NCBI GenBank assembly: GCA_015657535.1
Contig: JADHZB010001371.1
Span: 26,780 to 90,779, forward strand
Reading direction: 5' to 3'
DNA length: 64,000 nt
Source: Nephromyces sp. MM_2019
Lineage: Eukaryota; Apicomplexa; Aconoidasida; Nephromycida
This document shows positions 35,601 to 48,062 of the stretch, one piece after another. The translations under genes were made by a program, and so were the position numbers. The first letter of the stretch is position 1. The number at the start of each line of letters is the position of its first letter. The notes below the pieces were generated by a model. That model was given only the letters and a program-made list of their open reading frames with translations, searched no databases and was not told the DNA's origin.

Positions 35601-35875
35601 TATTTTTATGAGGATGTTAAACTTGCTCAACCGTGAGGGTACAACGTGCGAGCTTGCTTCGTTACGTTTTGATTGCAGATGTTATGAGGGCTGTGCTTAT
35701 CAACAAGGAGCTACCTAATATTCCTAGCTGGTTTAACCCTTCCTTGAGGAAAATAATAAGCAAGTGCTTCAAATGGGACCTGCAGCAACGTCCTTCGGTT
35801 CGCCAGCTGGAGGAAGAATTGAGGCAGATCAGCCACAAACAAATCTGCACTGATCACGGAGGCACGCAGTACTGA
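29649..35875 (+). CDS. tyrosine-kinase-like (TKL) Ser/Thr protein kinase with long disordered N-terminus
   Basis: Exons: 29649 (ATG; or from 29731 after an acceptor) to 32373, 33588-33802, 34866-35085 and 35679-35875; phases 1, 0 and 1 agree. Roughly the first 840 residues are Ser/Asn/Lys/Glu-rich without a domain. The kinase domain then follows: SKGSFGVVY (glycine loop), VAIKKA (ATP-binding Lys), IREVNAY (helix C Glu), KYYG then VTEYLPGGNL (hinge), VHRDIKTANLILD (catalytic loop with Asp, Lys and Asn), CDFGKTRE (metal-binding Asp), SPRYMAPECF (APE), KADVWSLGCCLIEIF, and QQRPSVRQLEEEL near the end. All catalytic residues are present, so it should be active. The first glycine of the loop is Ser. 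The segment order and the RYMAPE/RPS motifs suggest the TKL group. The stop follows the domain by about 20 residues. The substrate is unknown. Confidence 0.85.
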
Positions 35876-38685
35876 TAAAAGGTGTCAAAGCGAGGTTGCT
35901 GTAGCCATGATATAACACCTGCGGTCTAAACCTAACACATGCGCCAAAAAAAAATTTTCTCATTAACTGTCTTTTGTGTGCTGCATTAGGTGATGATCCC
36001 AGAAAAAAACAAAAGAACTATTTTCCAGGCTATTCAGCCTAGCATCAACATAATACAATACTCCAAGTGAATAAATGCGCATTCGCAAAGTTTGGTGAAT
36101 GTTGCAATAACGGTATATGCTTCTGAAATTACGATGCTACACAACGTGAAGTTCATAACAATGAGACTGCTTTTCACGAGTTTGTACCCATGCTAAGCCT
36201 TTTCTCGCTTGTTAGAAGTTCTAACAAATTTATGAAACATTCCGCAGGTCCTCTGTGTCTATCCGTCTGGTGCGCTAATATTTATATAAGCGTGCGAAGG
36301 CACGCCGTTAGACGTCATAAAAGGCTCATGCCATTCTTTTTCCTTTGTACGTAGTTTTGGTGAATGAACGTAACATGCATGGCAGAAGAGTTTATATCCA
36401 ATACAGTGGCGTACCTTATATGGGTCTTACGGGCATGCAGATTAGACCTCACGCTTTGCAAAGTGATCGAGCTATTTTTGCCAAAAAATTAAGCGTCTTC
36501 TGCTTCGTAAGTTAAAGCAGGTGCATACGTACATTTGGCAGCGTTTCCTACCGTTTATACTTACAAAGGGCAAGCGGATTATAATAGCAAAGCTTATATT
36601 TCTTTACTAGAAGTTTCGTTCTCTGTTATGACCCATTCAATAGATCAGCAATAATATAATGAAGTCTCCCGGGTACTCTGGTGTAGGCTACGCACACAAC
36701 ATCAGTGACGGGTACTGTATGTGTTGCCCCTTCCTTAGCCATTCACGAGGCACCGGTTACCCCAAGACAGTGAGCACTTGTCAATATTGAGATATACACT
36801 GTTTGCATTACACTGGAACTCTCGCTGCTTCTATCTTGTTGGAGCACATACTTGATTTCCTTTACACTAAAATGATGACTGCTAGCTGTAAGTGGGAACC
36901 GTTTCAGCATGTGAAAATTAGCGCATAGGAACACAGGCCGCTTGAATTGTAGCACCAGCTGGCAAAGGCAAATGCATTTACAGAACGAAACGAGAAAGAT
37001 AGTATTCAATTATAATAAAATCGTCCTCCGAAGTCCTCGCGGATGTGACGAAGATTTGTATGCTGAGCCACAGAGCTACAAGTTAGGTACTTTAACTAGG
37101 ATTTATGCACCCCCACGATAAACGCTTGTCATAACATAAATTTTCGCCGCATTAGTCGGGACTTCTTCATCTGGGTTTCTATTAAACTAAAGGATTACAA
37201 GGTTATGAGGGTCCTATCTTCAAAAGAAGATGCAATATTAGTGTGTCATAAAGATGAGCAACTGCTGCTATAATTCAGCCAACGGAAACACCTAAACGCG
37301 ATGCAAATAACTAATAATGAGTTAGCTTCCATTCCCTCACTGTCTGCTTCCTCGCCACAATACAGTGAATTTTATAATTAATGCTATAGAGAATGTGTGC
37401 GGATAAGTATAAGAAAGAGATCCACCCCGTAATAATCTCGTCCGCCATTTTCTAGTGCACGACGCAATTTCATGGGAATTCTTCTGATTTTACAAGAATT
37501 GTTTCGACCGCAAGTTTAGTTTTAGTATTTATGACGCACTCATTTCCTGTACCACAAATCCTGGGGCCAACAAGCAGTAGCCCCCCATCCCTAGCGCATC
37601 AATGTTTAGATCTCGGGATATTATTCTTATTCAGCTTATTAGAAACGTAGCAGCAGTAGTGGATACAGACCCACGCAGGAAATTGTGATATGTTGTGAAC
37701 CTTTTATATGCTTAAAAATGCTGTGCTACTTCGCAGTGATCTACTTAGTAAAGCCAGCTCTTTTCTTTTTAAATAAAAGCGATCGAGATAAAATTCAATA
37801 TGCTTTGTAATACCCGTGATTCACGTGGTCTATATACTTGTTTCAGTAATCGACGGAGCGGGAGCTAGAGTAAAAAATGGTTCATTGCTGCTAATTTAGC
37901 GTGCGCATTATTAGTAAGGCAAGAGTTATGAGCCTCCCTAGGATTATATCTACACGTAAGTGTGGCAGATCCTCCTAGCATAAAGATTAGAACCATAGAA
38001 TCAGGTGTATGCAAGCAATGTTTATAGATCACGCTAAGCTGCCTACTGCGCGGAGAATATTTAGGCTTTCAAACTGTATAATTATTTTAAGATTGCTTCA
38101 ACCATGAGCTATAAAGTTACTGCGGGAAACTTATATTTCAAAGATAGGAGATGCTTCATCATTACTTTATTTGTATGGCATAGTCCTTAGCATATATTGA
38201 TTAGCAATGCCCAGATTAACTCCATGATGTTACTAAAAAAGGAAAATATGATGAAACTCGAAAATCCCTTTTAGTCGCCATTCTTCTAAGGATATGGTAG
38301 CAGCGCGACAGCTTATTAGCTCAGGAAACAGTAAATGTATACGTATATGCTCTCGTTCTAATAAGGCTGAACAAACAACGGCTTCGTAATTATATACTTG
38401 TGGTGGCACGATTGCATAGATGTATATTTCACCTATTTATGGCATGCATACCTTTGTTGAGCGAATACGTTTGACTAATGCAACTTCTGGAAAGCGTTAA
38501 TATCTGGGATTTTTTGATGGCACTATTCGACATAATATCAGGTTACTCGTTTTCTTCGGGAGATAAGTACCAACTTCATGTATTAAGATTATTCAATGTT
38601 ACAAAAAAAGCTTATTTCTAAGTTGCAATAGATTCTAAAGCTTGTCTGAGTTACTTGCAGGCCTGTGCTAAGAAAGAAGCTTTAG
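35876..38685. other. gene-poor interval between kinase and lysine-rich gene
   Basis: 2.8 kb with no supported exon. The sequence is balanced, with few long homopolymers, like 25.6-28.9 kb. Short frames on both strands have no splice support. Confidence 0.4.
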
Positions 38686-41600
38686 CATCTCGTTGAAAAG
38701 AAGTTTATGAAACATAATAAGAACAACCTGCGGAAAAAACCGAGCAAATCCGCAATCATGGAATACATAGCATTAGAAAGCATTTTCCTTAGCCTAATCA
38801 GGAAGCAGGAGCATGTATCTTTTACTAGTGTGCTTCTAAAGTAATTTTGAGCTTCGCGGTAAAAATAAGAAATGATGAAATATAGCGCTTTTTTTCTTTG
38901 CCGTGGCGCATTTTTGTCCTCTCCAGCCATCCGAGTCCTCGGATGATTAGCCCGGTTTATACGTGGAATGTGTTAGGTTCGGGGGATGTGCAATACCTGC
39001 TAACAAGTACGAAAACGCAGATTCTAGAGAAAGCCTTCGGGTAGATTGCACTGTTTTTAAGTAATTCTGAAGTTTTAGGAGCATACAAGTGCACAGTTCA
39101 ATATATATAGGCGCAAAACAAATTGTACCTAAATCGTGCAGTATGTCTCCAATTGCTATTCAGACAGAACTGAAAAAAATGATTGCTTACCGGCCAAGCT
39201 CGTCGACCCAGCAGTTCTTGGCAACATAGCTTACTTTTATTTAGCTGGTTGATGTGACTGTTTGGTGTACAGCTGAATTCTGAAAGTTAAAAATGATGAT
39301 TATTGCTAGTTTACTTTAATTGGTTCTTTTCCTTCATTCGGATGAATCTCATTCGCATTATTTTATCGAAGGATACCACAATTTAGCGTTGCTTCAGTAT
39401 GCTAATTTTCTTAAATATCAGCAACTGGGGTTCAAGAAACTAATGCATCAAATGGAGCGATCTGAATCACTTGAGAGTGCGGCCAAACCCGTGAAGTCTA
39501 AGTTCCCACTACAAAAGCTAAGAAAAATAAAATCTGCACCGGAATTAAGCTCATACGGGAAAAAATATACAGTTAAACAATTGTGGTATACGGGTAAGAT
39601 TTTTTTTATATTAAAGGAAGCAAGTATATAAAAAAAACCATACGGCTTCAAAGTTTTTAAGAAAAATAAAAAAAATTCAATACTTTTTTGATAAATTTGT
39701 GGCTACTTACAAGAAAGCATAAATCAGTAATTATTTGCTGTTTTCACAACCTTTGAAACTATGGAATTACTCTTGTAGTTCTCATTTATATTTAAAGCGG
39801 ATATTTGACCATCTTAATACTTTTTTTTAGGGAAACTACAGGCAAAAAGCGAGTACATTCACGTTGTGCATGAAGGCATTTCCAGCTACTTTTTTTGGAA
39901 ATAAGCTATCATAATTTTATATTAACTATATTATTATTTAACAGAATTTCGGGCTATTGAAAATACCTACCATGAAAAAAGGCATTTTTTATATCACCAA
40001 ATAGAAAGGCTGTTACGATTGTGCAAAGGAATCGTGCTTAAACCGACGAAAGATGGAACAGCTACAAATGGACTCAAAGCACAAGGAGAAACAGTACGTA
40101 CGATCACGAAAGGGGAAAATATTAACCAACTGCCTGCTGAAGGTTTGTGAATCAACCATAAATATAAAGTTATCATGGTAAAATTGGAGTACAAATAGTA
40201 CATCTTAAAAAATTATGGGACCAAAATTTAATACGGGTTAAGCAAAACACTCAAAAACTGGAACCAAGGATAGAAGCTTTTGTACGCACCTAATCAGTAG
40301 TCAACGTCAGTGCCTATAAAACTTCCAGAAAGTTCCATTTGATTCAGAATATAGCCAATAGCAATACGACTACTTTGTAAAAGGTGAATATAATCAAGCG
40401 CTGCATGCAACTCTGAAAAAACATATTTTGCTGGATCGAACTAAGCATATTACGGATGTTATTTATTAAAGGAATGATCTATTGCATTTGAAATGCATCT
40501 TTTTAAGCCATGCCTTTGCGCAATCAAGTGGAGCGAAGCATGAGTGTACAAAGCTAAATATAAGCTGAACCTTACATACAACAAATATTATTTCAAGAAT
40601 AAAAAATGTATCGTGTACTCCTGAATTATTTAGTCTTTCTTTTATTGTAACTAAAGAAAATAATATTTTATGTCTTTTAACTGTTTTGGCTAACGCTAGC
40701 TTTAGCTTATAAAAAAAACAGTAACCCTGACAGAGTAAAACTTAGCTTAATTTGACGAAAGCATGTTAGCGTGGTTTTACTAACAATACTTCAAACAAAG
40801 TATGCACTTACCTTTTAGATTTTAAGACTGAAGGGATGTCAATACTTTTAAAGACGGAAGAAATTCTTTATCATCGCTTAAGCATAGCAGCTCTGAAATG
40901 GAAGAAATCTGAAAGTTTTTCAGAGATTGGATTATTGCATTCCCAAAATTTTGACCAGATAAATAAAAGCTTTTATATTCCTGCCAAAGATAGCGATTCA
41001 AAACAACTTTTAAAGACATATCAAAGATTATCAAAGGTAAAGAGACTTCAAAAAATAACAGAATAATTTATTTGTCTACGTTGAGAAATGTATGAAAAAA
41101 ATTTTATTTGTAAAAAAAATAAAATGGCAGGTTTTTCCCCGCTCACACTAAGATATTTTTTTGAAGGCTAACTTTATAACTATGGTTTACCTTAAATATT
41201 TCTAGCAGAGGGAAATCTAAGCTCTGCTTAAAAGCTATATTTATGCTGATAATAGTTTACGCCGCAGCGCTGACTCACAATTATAAAGCAAAAATATAGC
41301 GCGTTCGAAGATTTATCATAATCATAAAAGCTGGTACAAATTCAGCACATTGTCGATTTTCAAAAAAAAAATTTTGTAGGCAAAAATAGCTGAGCCATTA
41401 TGATATTTATATAGAAATTAATTGCTGCCTAGGGAGAATTTTAAGTGCATAACCAATATATATCTGCATTTGAAATATTAACTGAAAAATTGCTGGGATC
41501 ACATATACCTTCAGCCTGCTTGCTTTCGTAGTGCCATTTCATATGCTCGAGCCAGAAATAATATTTTTCAGGGAACCTAGTTCAGTAATTCAATAATATT

Positions 41601-44600
41601 ACTTGATTAAAGTTTTGTACAATGAATACTACTACGCTAAATTATAACGGATTTTTAATTTAGTCTGACTTCACAGGTATTAATATGGCGCAAAAGCATA
41701 CTGAGCCTTCATATATTCATGTTGTAAAAACAAAATATCTCCGCAAAATTAAATAAAATAAAGTGATGACCCGGCTTAAAATTTTTTCTGCTTAGTCTTC
41801 TGACTAACTTCTAAATGGTCTCATTTTTTGGTACTTAATTGATACCTATATGATGGTAAAGCAATTTTTCAAAAAGTTAATTATGCTTTTAGAGAAAATT
41901 AAAAACTTTGCTCAAATACTTTTTATGGTTGCTTCCATATTGGAAAAGCAGGTAAAATTGATGTAAGAATGTTTGAAAAATTTAATGACCGTGCCATTTC
42001 TGACTTTGCATTACAATGCTCACTGAATTTTTCAATGAGTGCTGAGACTTCTTTTTTTTTTATGAATTCAGAAAAAACGCAATTTCATCACCGCTATTGA
42101 AACTGCAAGGTCCCATCAAGAGCGTCTCCATATCGAAATTGATAAAATTAAGCAAAAAAAAACACAAGATAATAGTAATAAACTTATGGTACGACTTTTC
42201 AAAGATAAAGCAATAAAAACATCAAAGCATATAGATTTTACAAACCTTGCAGAAGACCCAGAAATATTTCGTAAATTCAAAGAAAAACTTAAAGAGCAGA
42301 TTCAGCAAAAGGTAAAAAAAATATACCCTTTTTTATTGGAAATTTTTATGCGAAAAAACCAATTAGTGCAGTAACACATGATACAAAACGGCCTATAACT
42401 CCCCAAATTAAAAAAAAATTTTTTGTTTTAAAAACAATGTTGAAATTTAAAGACAGTTAGCTGCCGCACCACTAGCAAGAAAAGACATTTTGTTTTTCAA
42501 CAATAATTTGTACGGAATAGCTTCTAATGAAATAAAATAGCACTTGAATAGCTTCAATATTTCAATTGAATAAAACATTTAAGTTGTAGACGTTGTAATT
42601 TAAAGAAAAACCTTTGTAAAAACTTGCTTTTATTCAGCTCGCTGCTATTTCCCCTTCAGTTTATAAGCGTTTACCAAACAGTTTTACTGCCTGCTTTAAT
42701 GCATTTTTACTTGGTAGTCATTAAGTTGAGAACAAAAAACAAAAACTGGCTATCGATAATTTATAAAGTGCGTGCCCAACCACCAAAAAAATACTAAAAT
42801 TTCTTTTTACGTGAATATGCCGGCCGCTTTGCTCTTCAAATCGAGTTAGCTACAAATCACTAAGTGAGCTTACAGGACATCAAATTATTAGATGAACTCT
42901 AGGGGTAATAATTTTTACACGTGAAACCATATTTGAAGTCATAAATCTGAAAAAGTATCTATGGCTCCTTGCTAGTCTTGAAGAGCGTTACAAGGTGTTA
43001 TTATTAGTGTCGCTGCGAGGAGTATGTCTGTTTAATAACCAACCAGGGGCTGCTAGGAATTTTTTTTAGCTATCTTCTGGGAAATATTAAAATTTGAAAA
43101 ATCGACAGTGCATTGTGCTTAAGGAGCCCGTGTTTTCAGCACAAATTTCCGTAACTCTATTTGCGAAAGCATACGGTATTTAAAGATTAGTTTAACTGCA
43201 TGCGGATAACTGTTCTAAGTAAAATTCGAGGGTACTTCTCTGCCGATAATCCCTACGGTAAGATTAGTTATTTTAGATGGGAGGCCCAGGAAACAATGTT
43301 GCTACGGGTAAATTATAAGAAAGGCTGTTTTTACTCCAATGCGATAGAATGACTTGTTTATGCAGTAGTGAAAATATCACATATAGGAGCTTATCATATG
43401 GAACTACATTTAGGAAGGTAACTAGGGTACAAAGAATTATTCGAAGACAATGAGCAGTTTTGCCAATGCGGAAGCGCCTTACTTGAAGTTTTTACATTGA
43501 TTTCATATATTATATTTGAAAGATATGTTCACACTACAGCTCCATAATAGCCATTTTACTTTTGAGGGTAGAAAAATTAGTGGAGTACTATTGGATTGAA
43601 AAAGCTAGGGGGAACTAAAAATTTTGTAGTACGAGCTTAAATATAGTCATTTACGATTTTTGAAACTCTCTGTAGGTTCCATATTATAGCCAGCTTCACA
43701 GCAGCAAAATGGCTAATAGAGCTCATCTACTATGAAGGAGTTTATCTAATATGATGCTAATGAGACTACAAAAACCTGTGAGACTGCCTCCCTTCTGGGA
43801 AGAAGTTTTCAGAAAACTTTTAATGGAGGGAAGCCAACTGTTTTCAATACCCTTGGAGTGCTTCAAAATATGTATTATAGCAAAGCTAATTTCTTGTCGT
43901 GTTAAGTTAATATATTTGCTTGGCTCGAAGTTTAGCCTAGCTTTTTCTGCCTAGGTTTACCTGATACCCTTTACGATTGAACTGCGCGACGAGGTTTTTT
44001 TTTTCGACTGCATCTCTTCTTAGGATTCCTCTCCCAAGGGTAGCGAAAATATCGTTGGTATACCACTTTTTGCATGAAAACTATTTCTTTATTCCACTGA
44101 ATAACATAGCGAGCATCTATTTGTCGAGCATACTCTATAAAATAAAACGACCCTAATTCTTTCCTACGTAAGTAAGTGGCTTAACTCAAAACTTGCTTGA
44201 GAAGATAGCCTCATTTTTCCCAAAAATTTGTAGAAACACATTTTTCTTAGCACGAGCGCTTTCGATCCAGATATATAAAAAAGTTTCATATTTTAAAACG
44301 ATCCTTAGCGGCATATGATTAAACTCGTGCCAACGGCTGCCATGCCTTTAAAATCCGATCTGAACGCGTCCAATGTTGTTATGGATAATTCTAATTGGAA
44401 GCTCAATTTTGGTGGTAAAATTTTTTTGCTTTCCTCCAACAATAGCAGATCCATGTAGCTGCATAGGCTAGCATCCGGAGCTACACTTAAAACTGTATAA
44501 TGGTGTACGAAGAAAATTTAGGATATCTCGCTCTCATCACCTAAAAAGTGGTGCAGTATTTTATTCACACGCATCCCAGAGCCAGGAATGTAAAATGCTA

Positions 44601-45200
44601 AGATGCAGTCATCACGGATAAATGAGGTTCATGGTATAATGCTCTGTATATTCAATGAAAGAAAACCAATATAATTACTATACCTATGTTGAATTATTCA
44701 TGGAAAAAAAGCTTGAATGATAATTCTCGTATGGAAAAATAAAAATTCTGAGCTATGTGAGCGTTATTTAGATAAAGCTTCACTTTTTCATAATTACATA
44801 CACCCCATTATTTGATGCAAGATATATATATTTCGCTTCTGTGCGGGAAAGGATGATGTGCTTCTGCTTAAGAATGGATCCATTTACCTCTACTTAGGTA
44901 CAGAACAATCTGTACTTAAGAGAAACTACGAAAATACGAAGCAAATTCACTATTGGGGTTTAACGCAAAATTAGAAGCAGTTTAACGTATAAATTGAGAT
45001 AGCCCTCCAGGAATGACCTGAAAACAGAAAAACTTCGACTTGAGTTCTTTAAATTTCGTGTTTCATCAACAAGTAACCTAGCGCCTATTGAGGTACTGAT
45101 TAACAAAACAAAAATTGATAGCAAGGTGCGAGCGTTGGAGGTGCAAGGTTTTAGTTGCAAATCTTTATATATTTCCAAGTTAAGTAGCGAGCACTTTTAA
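38686..45200 (+). CDS. lysine-rich, mostly helical protein of unknown family
   Basis: Exons whose phases agree: 39398-39593, 39945-40142, 40819-41036 and 42072-42311 (junction codons G+AA, G+AT and phase 0). Tentative ends are a 43-codon exon 38686-38814 before them and an exon 45003-45200 after them, ending at TAA, also phase-compatible. The product is highly charged and helical, with stretches such as ENTYHEKRHFLYHQIERLL, KTEEILYHRLSIAALKWKK, HIEIDKIKQKK and FKEKLKEQIQQK that suggest coiled coil. No domain is recognised. A GFKKLMHQMER segment faintly recalls the SPX helix, but supporting motifs are absent. A further open frame at 45319-45528 could be an extra exon. Unlike other plus-strand genes here, its introns are A-rich on the coding strand. 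Confidence 0.52.
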
Positions 45201-45675
45201 TATCAGGCATGTATTCTTACCCACAAAAAAGTTAAGAAGGGGCCCAGAATTTTAATTAAATATATTTTAAAATGCTATGCTATTCTTTCAACTTTCTTCT
45301 GTTACTTGTAAATTCAAGCTACTAGAGAAAGAGTATTTGGTAGCATCTGCAGCACCAATAAAAAACTGCATCGGCTACATCTGTATCTCTTTAGAGTTAC
45401 TAATTAATCAGCTGCTCAAGATTTTCCGTGCATACCATCAATACGCCACTAAGGAAACTGGCCGTCTTTTAAGCTTTTTCAATTCGATGTACATTTGCTT
45501 TTTTAAAATTATTTTGTCTTGTGTATGATGTAAGCATATATATATAATAGCCTGAGCAGGGGCTTCTAAAAAAGGTATCTTCATATGGTGCCAGCTTACA
45601 GCTTTCAGCATGTATTGCTTCAGATAAAAAGTGTAGCTAAGAATTCGCTAGTTTCCAAAGCTTGTATCTTCGTTT

Positions 45676-47454
45676 ATGCCTTCAATATATAATACTCGCC
45701 CAACCCCTAGAACGCTACGCTTCCCCTTGGGCTCACCATCGACTACCCTAGAGCAACCTAACGTCTTGTCCTGAACATATAGGGTAATAATCCGTTAGAT
45801 GAGGTCTACGATCCTCCCAGCCACTATGGTGGGCTCAGACCTTTTTATCTGTTGATGACAATACATTTTGCGAGAATTTCTTTATCTTTGACGAGTTTTG
45901 CTGATCATATTTCAGAAGGTACTGCTTGTCCAGGGCATTACGAAGTTGGCGGCAGCTAAGATCCCCAGTGGAACTTGAGACATGAATCGCTACATATGTT
46001 TAAAGACGATGAATTCAAGCATATTTTGTATCCAACAATGTACTGAAGGTGAGCCGATGGGTCCCTACTGCCTTATCGCCTTGCTAATAGTTGTTTAAAA
46101 TAACACAAGCAGGACTTTCGGCATGCTTTTTTCAAGTCAATTCCGAACGGGTACCTGCCACATACATTGTAAAAATTGGAATTGGTACGTATCAGATGCC
46201 GATGGATGCTGGAAAATCCTGCAATTCTACTGCTCCCGATAGTAATGACAATCCTTTTAAGGATTTTGAGTACCAGGTAGGGGATCACAAATTCACACAT
46301 AATGTGAAGCCACAAAATCTACCAGCTGATGGTAACGGTAAGCCATTCCGTCTCCAGAACAGCTTCAAGAAGCAGAGAAAGCTTCTTCAGCCTCTCACGC
46401 AGCGGCTCTTTCATTGTGACGACACTGCTGCCCTTACTTCACAAGCATCTCACACTCACAGTTGTGGCTTAGTTGCTAATGATAACTGTTTTACTTCAAA
46501 GAATGTTATTGATCTTGCAAAGTATTGTGCTTCGCATGAGACAGACTCTTTCCGCGATAGACAAGCGGAAAACGCACGTCAAAATATTTCCCTATTTTCA
46601 AAAGGTGACGAAGTGGACCTCAGCAGCAGCCCTGAACTGCGTAGTCTTAGCGCCATAGAGACTGCTGTTACTCTAGTGCTGTCTATTTCGGATGATGAGG
46701 ATGCAGAGCTTGGATCTTCTAAGAGCCCTAAGAAAAAATTAGCTAGCAGCGTTGAAGAAGCGTGCCCCGTTTTCAAGAATGAAGGTGATAAGGAGTGCCA
46801 GCCTGTCATCAAAAAGTTCGAACGGCTTATAAACACATCTGGAGCTACCCATAGTAGTACCCTTGTGATGGAGGAGTGGCCCTCTAAATCGAGCATTCGG
46901 CCTAAAATCGATGGAGAAACCCCTAGGAAAAATGGGCTAATAAAATCAGAGGGGAAAAATGATTGGGGTCCACATATAAATCTAACGGATAGGGCAGATT
47001 TTCAAGTGCAGACCATTGTGCCATCTGCAGTCAGTGCTCAGGATGTAGCGGAAAGGCTGGTCGGATTTGAGTATGATGCATCATTTCAGAAGATTGGTAG
47101 CGCATTGCAGTACTGTCAGTTTACCCCTTTCTTAAAGGTAAGTAAGTTGCCGCTAGAGAGGGTTCTGTAAGAAAGCAGAGCCTGCAAACGGAGTGCATGC
47201 TTCAGATGACTATGGCTCTTTTTCGTGATAAAATTCTGCGATTTGAACTCAACTTGCATGTTGAACAAAATTTAAAAAACAACACTGTATTGCCAAGCAT
47301 ATTCATATGCAATGATTTCTTCTCAGCTTGTTTTGATGACTTGCAGTTTTTGGACAGCCTTTTAGGCACGCTCAATGGCATGTCAACTCTGGGCCGTGCT
47401 ATGTTTAGTTTAGCTAGTGCTGCTTTACGGCAGCATTCTTTAGCTCCTACTTAG
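45676..47454 (+). CDS. Ser-rich protein with a SUMO-interaction-like motif; possibly the N-terminal part of the Nth-like gene
   Basis: The main exon is 46131-47137 (acceptor TTTTTTCAAG), ending in phase 0 at AAG|GTAAGT. It joins across a 41-bp intron to 47179-47454, which ends at TAG. A first exon may start at ATG 45676 (MPSIYNTRPTPR), with a short exon after TATTTCAG near 45917; otherwise ATG 46196 is the start. The protein is polar and disordered, with VTLVLSISDDEDAE followed by SPKKKL: a hydrophobic strand next to acidic residues, as in SUMO-interacting motifs, then a basic patch. The end is more hydrophobic and helical. No catalytic domain is visible. Because the Nth-like gene begins only 0.6 kb downstream without a visible start codon, this could be its N-terminal extension, but the phases do not prove it. 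Confidence 0.5.
47138..47178 (+). other. 41-bp candidate intron
   Basis: GTAAGT ... AAAGCAG in phase 0. A longer alternative ends at TTCAG (47205), also phase 0. Without splicing, the frame stops at 47170. Confidence 0.45.
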
Positions 47455-48062
47455 TATCCAGATAAGCCTTTTTTGCCGAGGTTATAAATAATCTCAATAA
47501 GTAAAAAAACAGTAGTAAGATGAGGAATTTGTGATTTGGATACCCCCGTGTAATGCTGATGAATTTGCTATATATTAATAATCTACATCTCAATATCAAC
47601 TGTAAAAACGATAATATTGAATAAATATAGTGCTTTAAGCGTGACATATGCTGTAATTTCGTTTCTCCCCACTTATTTTAGTAACGATTTTGTGTGCTAC
47701 ACTATACTGTTTAATGCGCTTAAAAAGTTTCTATGCGCTGCATTTCTAGTGCCTTGCACAGGCAAGGGCTTTTCCATTCACTTGGCTACAGGTCTAGAGA
47801 CTTGGAAAGTGCCAATACCTTGATTTAAGGCCTTAGAACTTGGATATAAGCTATGCGTCCAGATTTTTCTATCATAGAAAGCACATAGCATTCTTTGTAT
47901 AATTTTGGCTTTTAACACAACTATTAGAATTTCTATATGCAAAAATAAATGTCAGATCTTTTATTTTTGCTCCCGTATGATATATATTCTGTGAGAATTA
48001 AAAACTTTCCTCCCTCGATGTGGACTCGGCTGATTTACCGGTGTGGTTTTTGCTGTTTTTAG

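Noticed and set aside
39398..39593. Possible SPX domain (GFKKLMHQMER)
   Set aside because: Only one helix resembles SPX; the lysine cluster and the first SPX segments are missing, and the following exons do not fit.
44960..45178. 72-codon minus-strand frame
   Set aside because: The opposite strand holds a phase-compatible exon of the lysine-rich gene; the minus frame is likely its shadow.
47617..47823. 68-codon frame as a targeting first exon for the Nth-like protein
   Set aside because: No donor in the phase needed by the 48063 exon was found.
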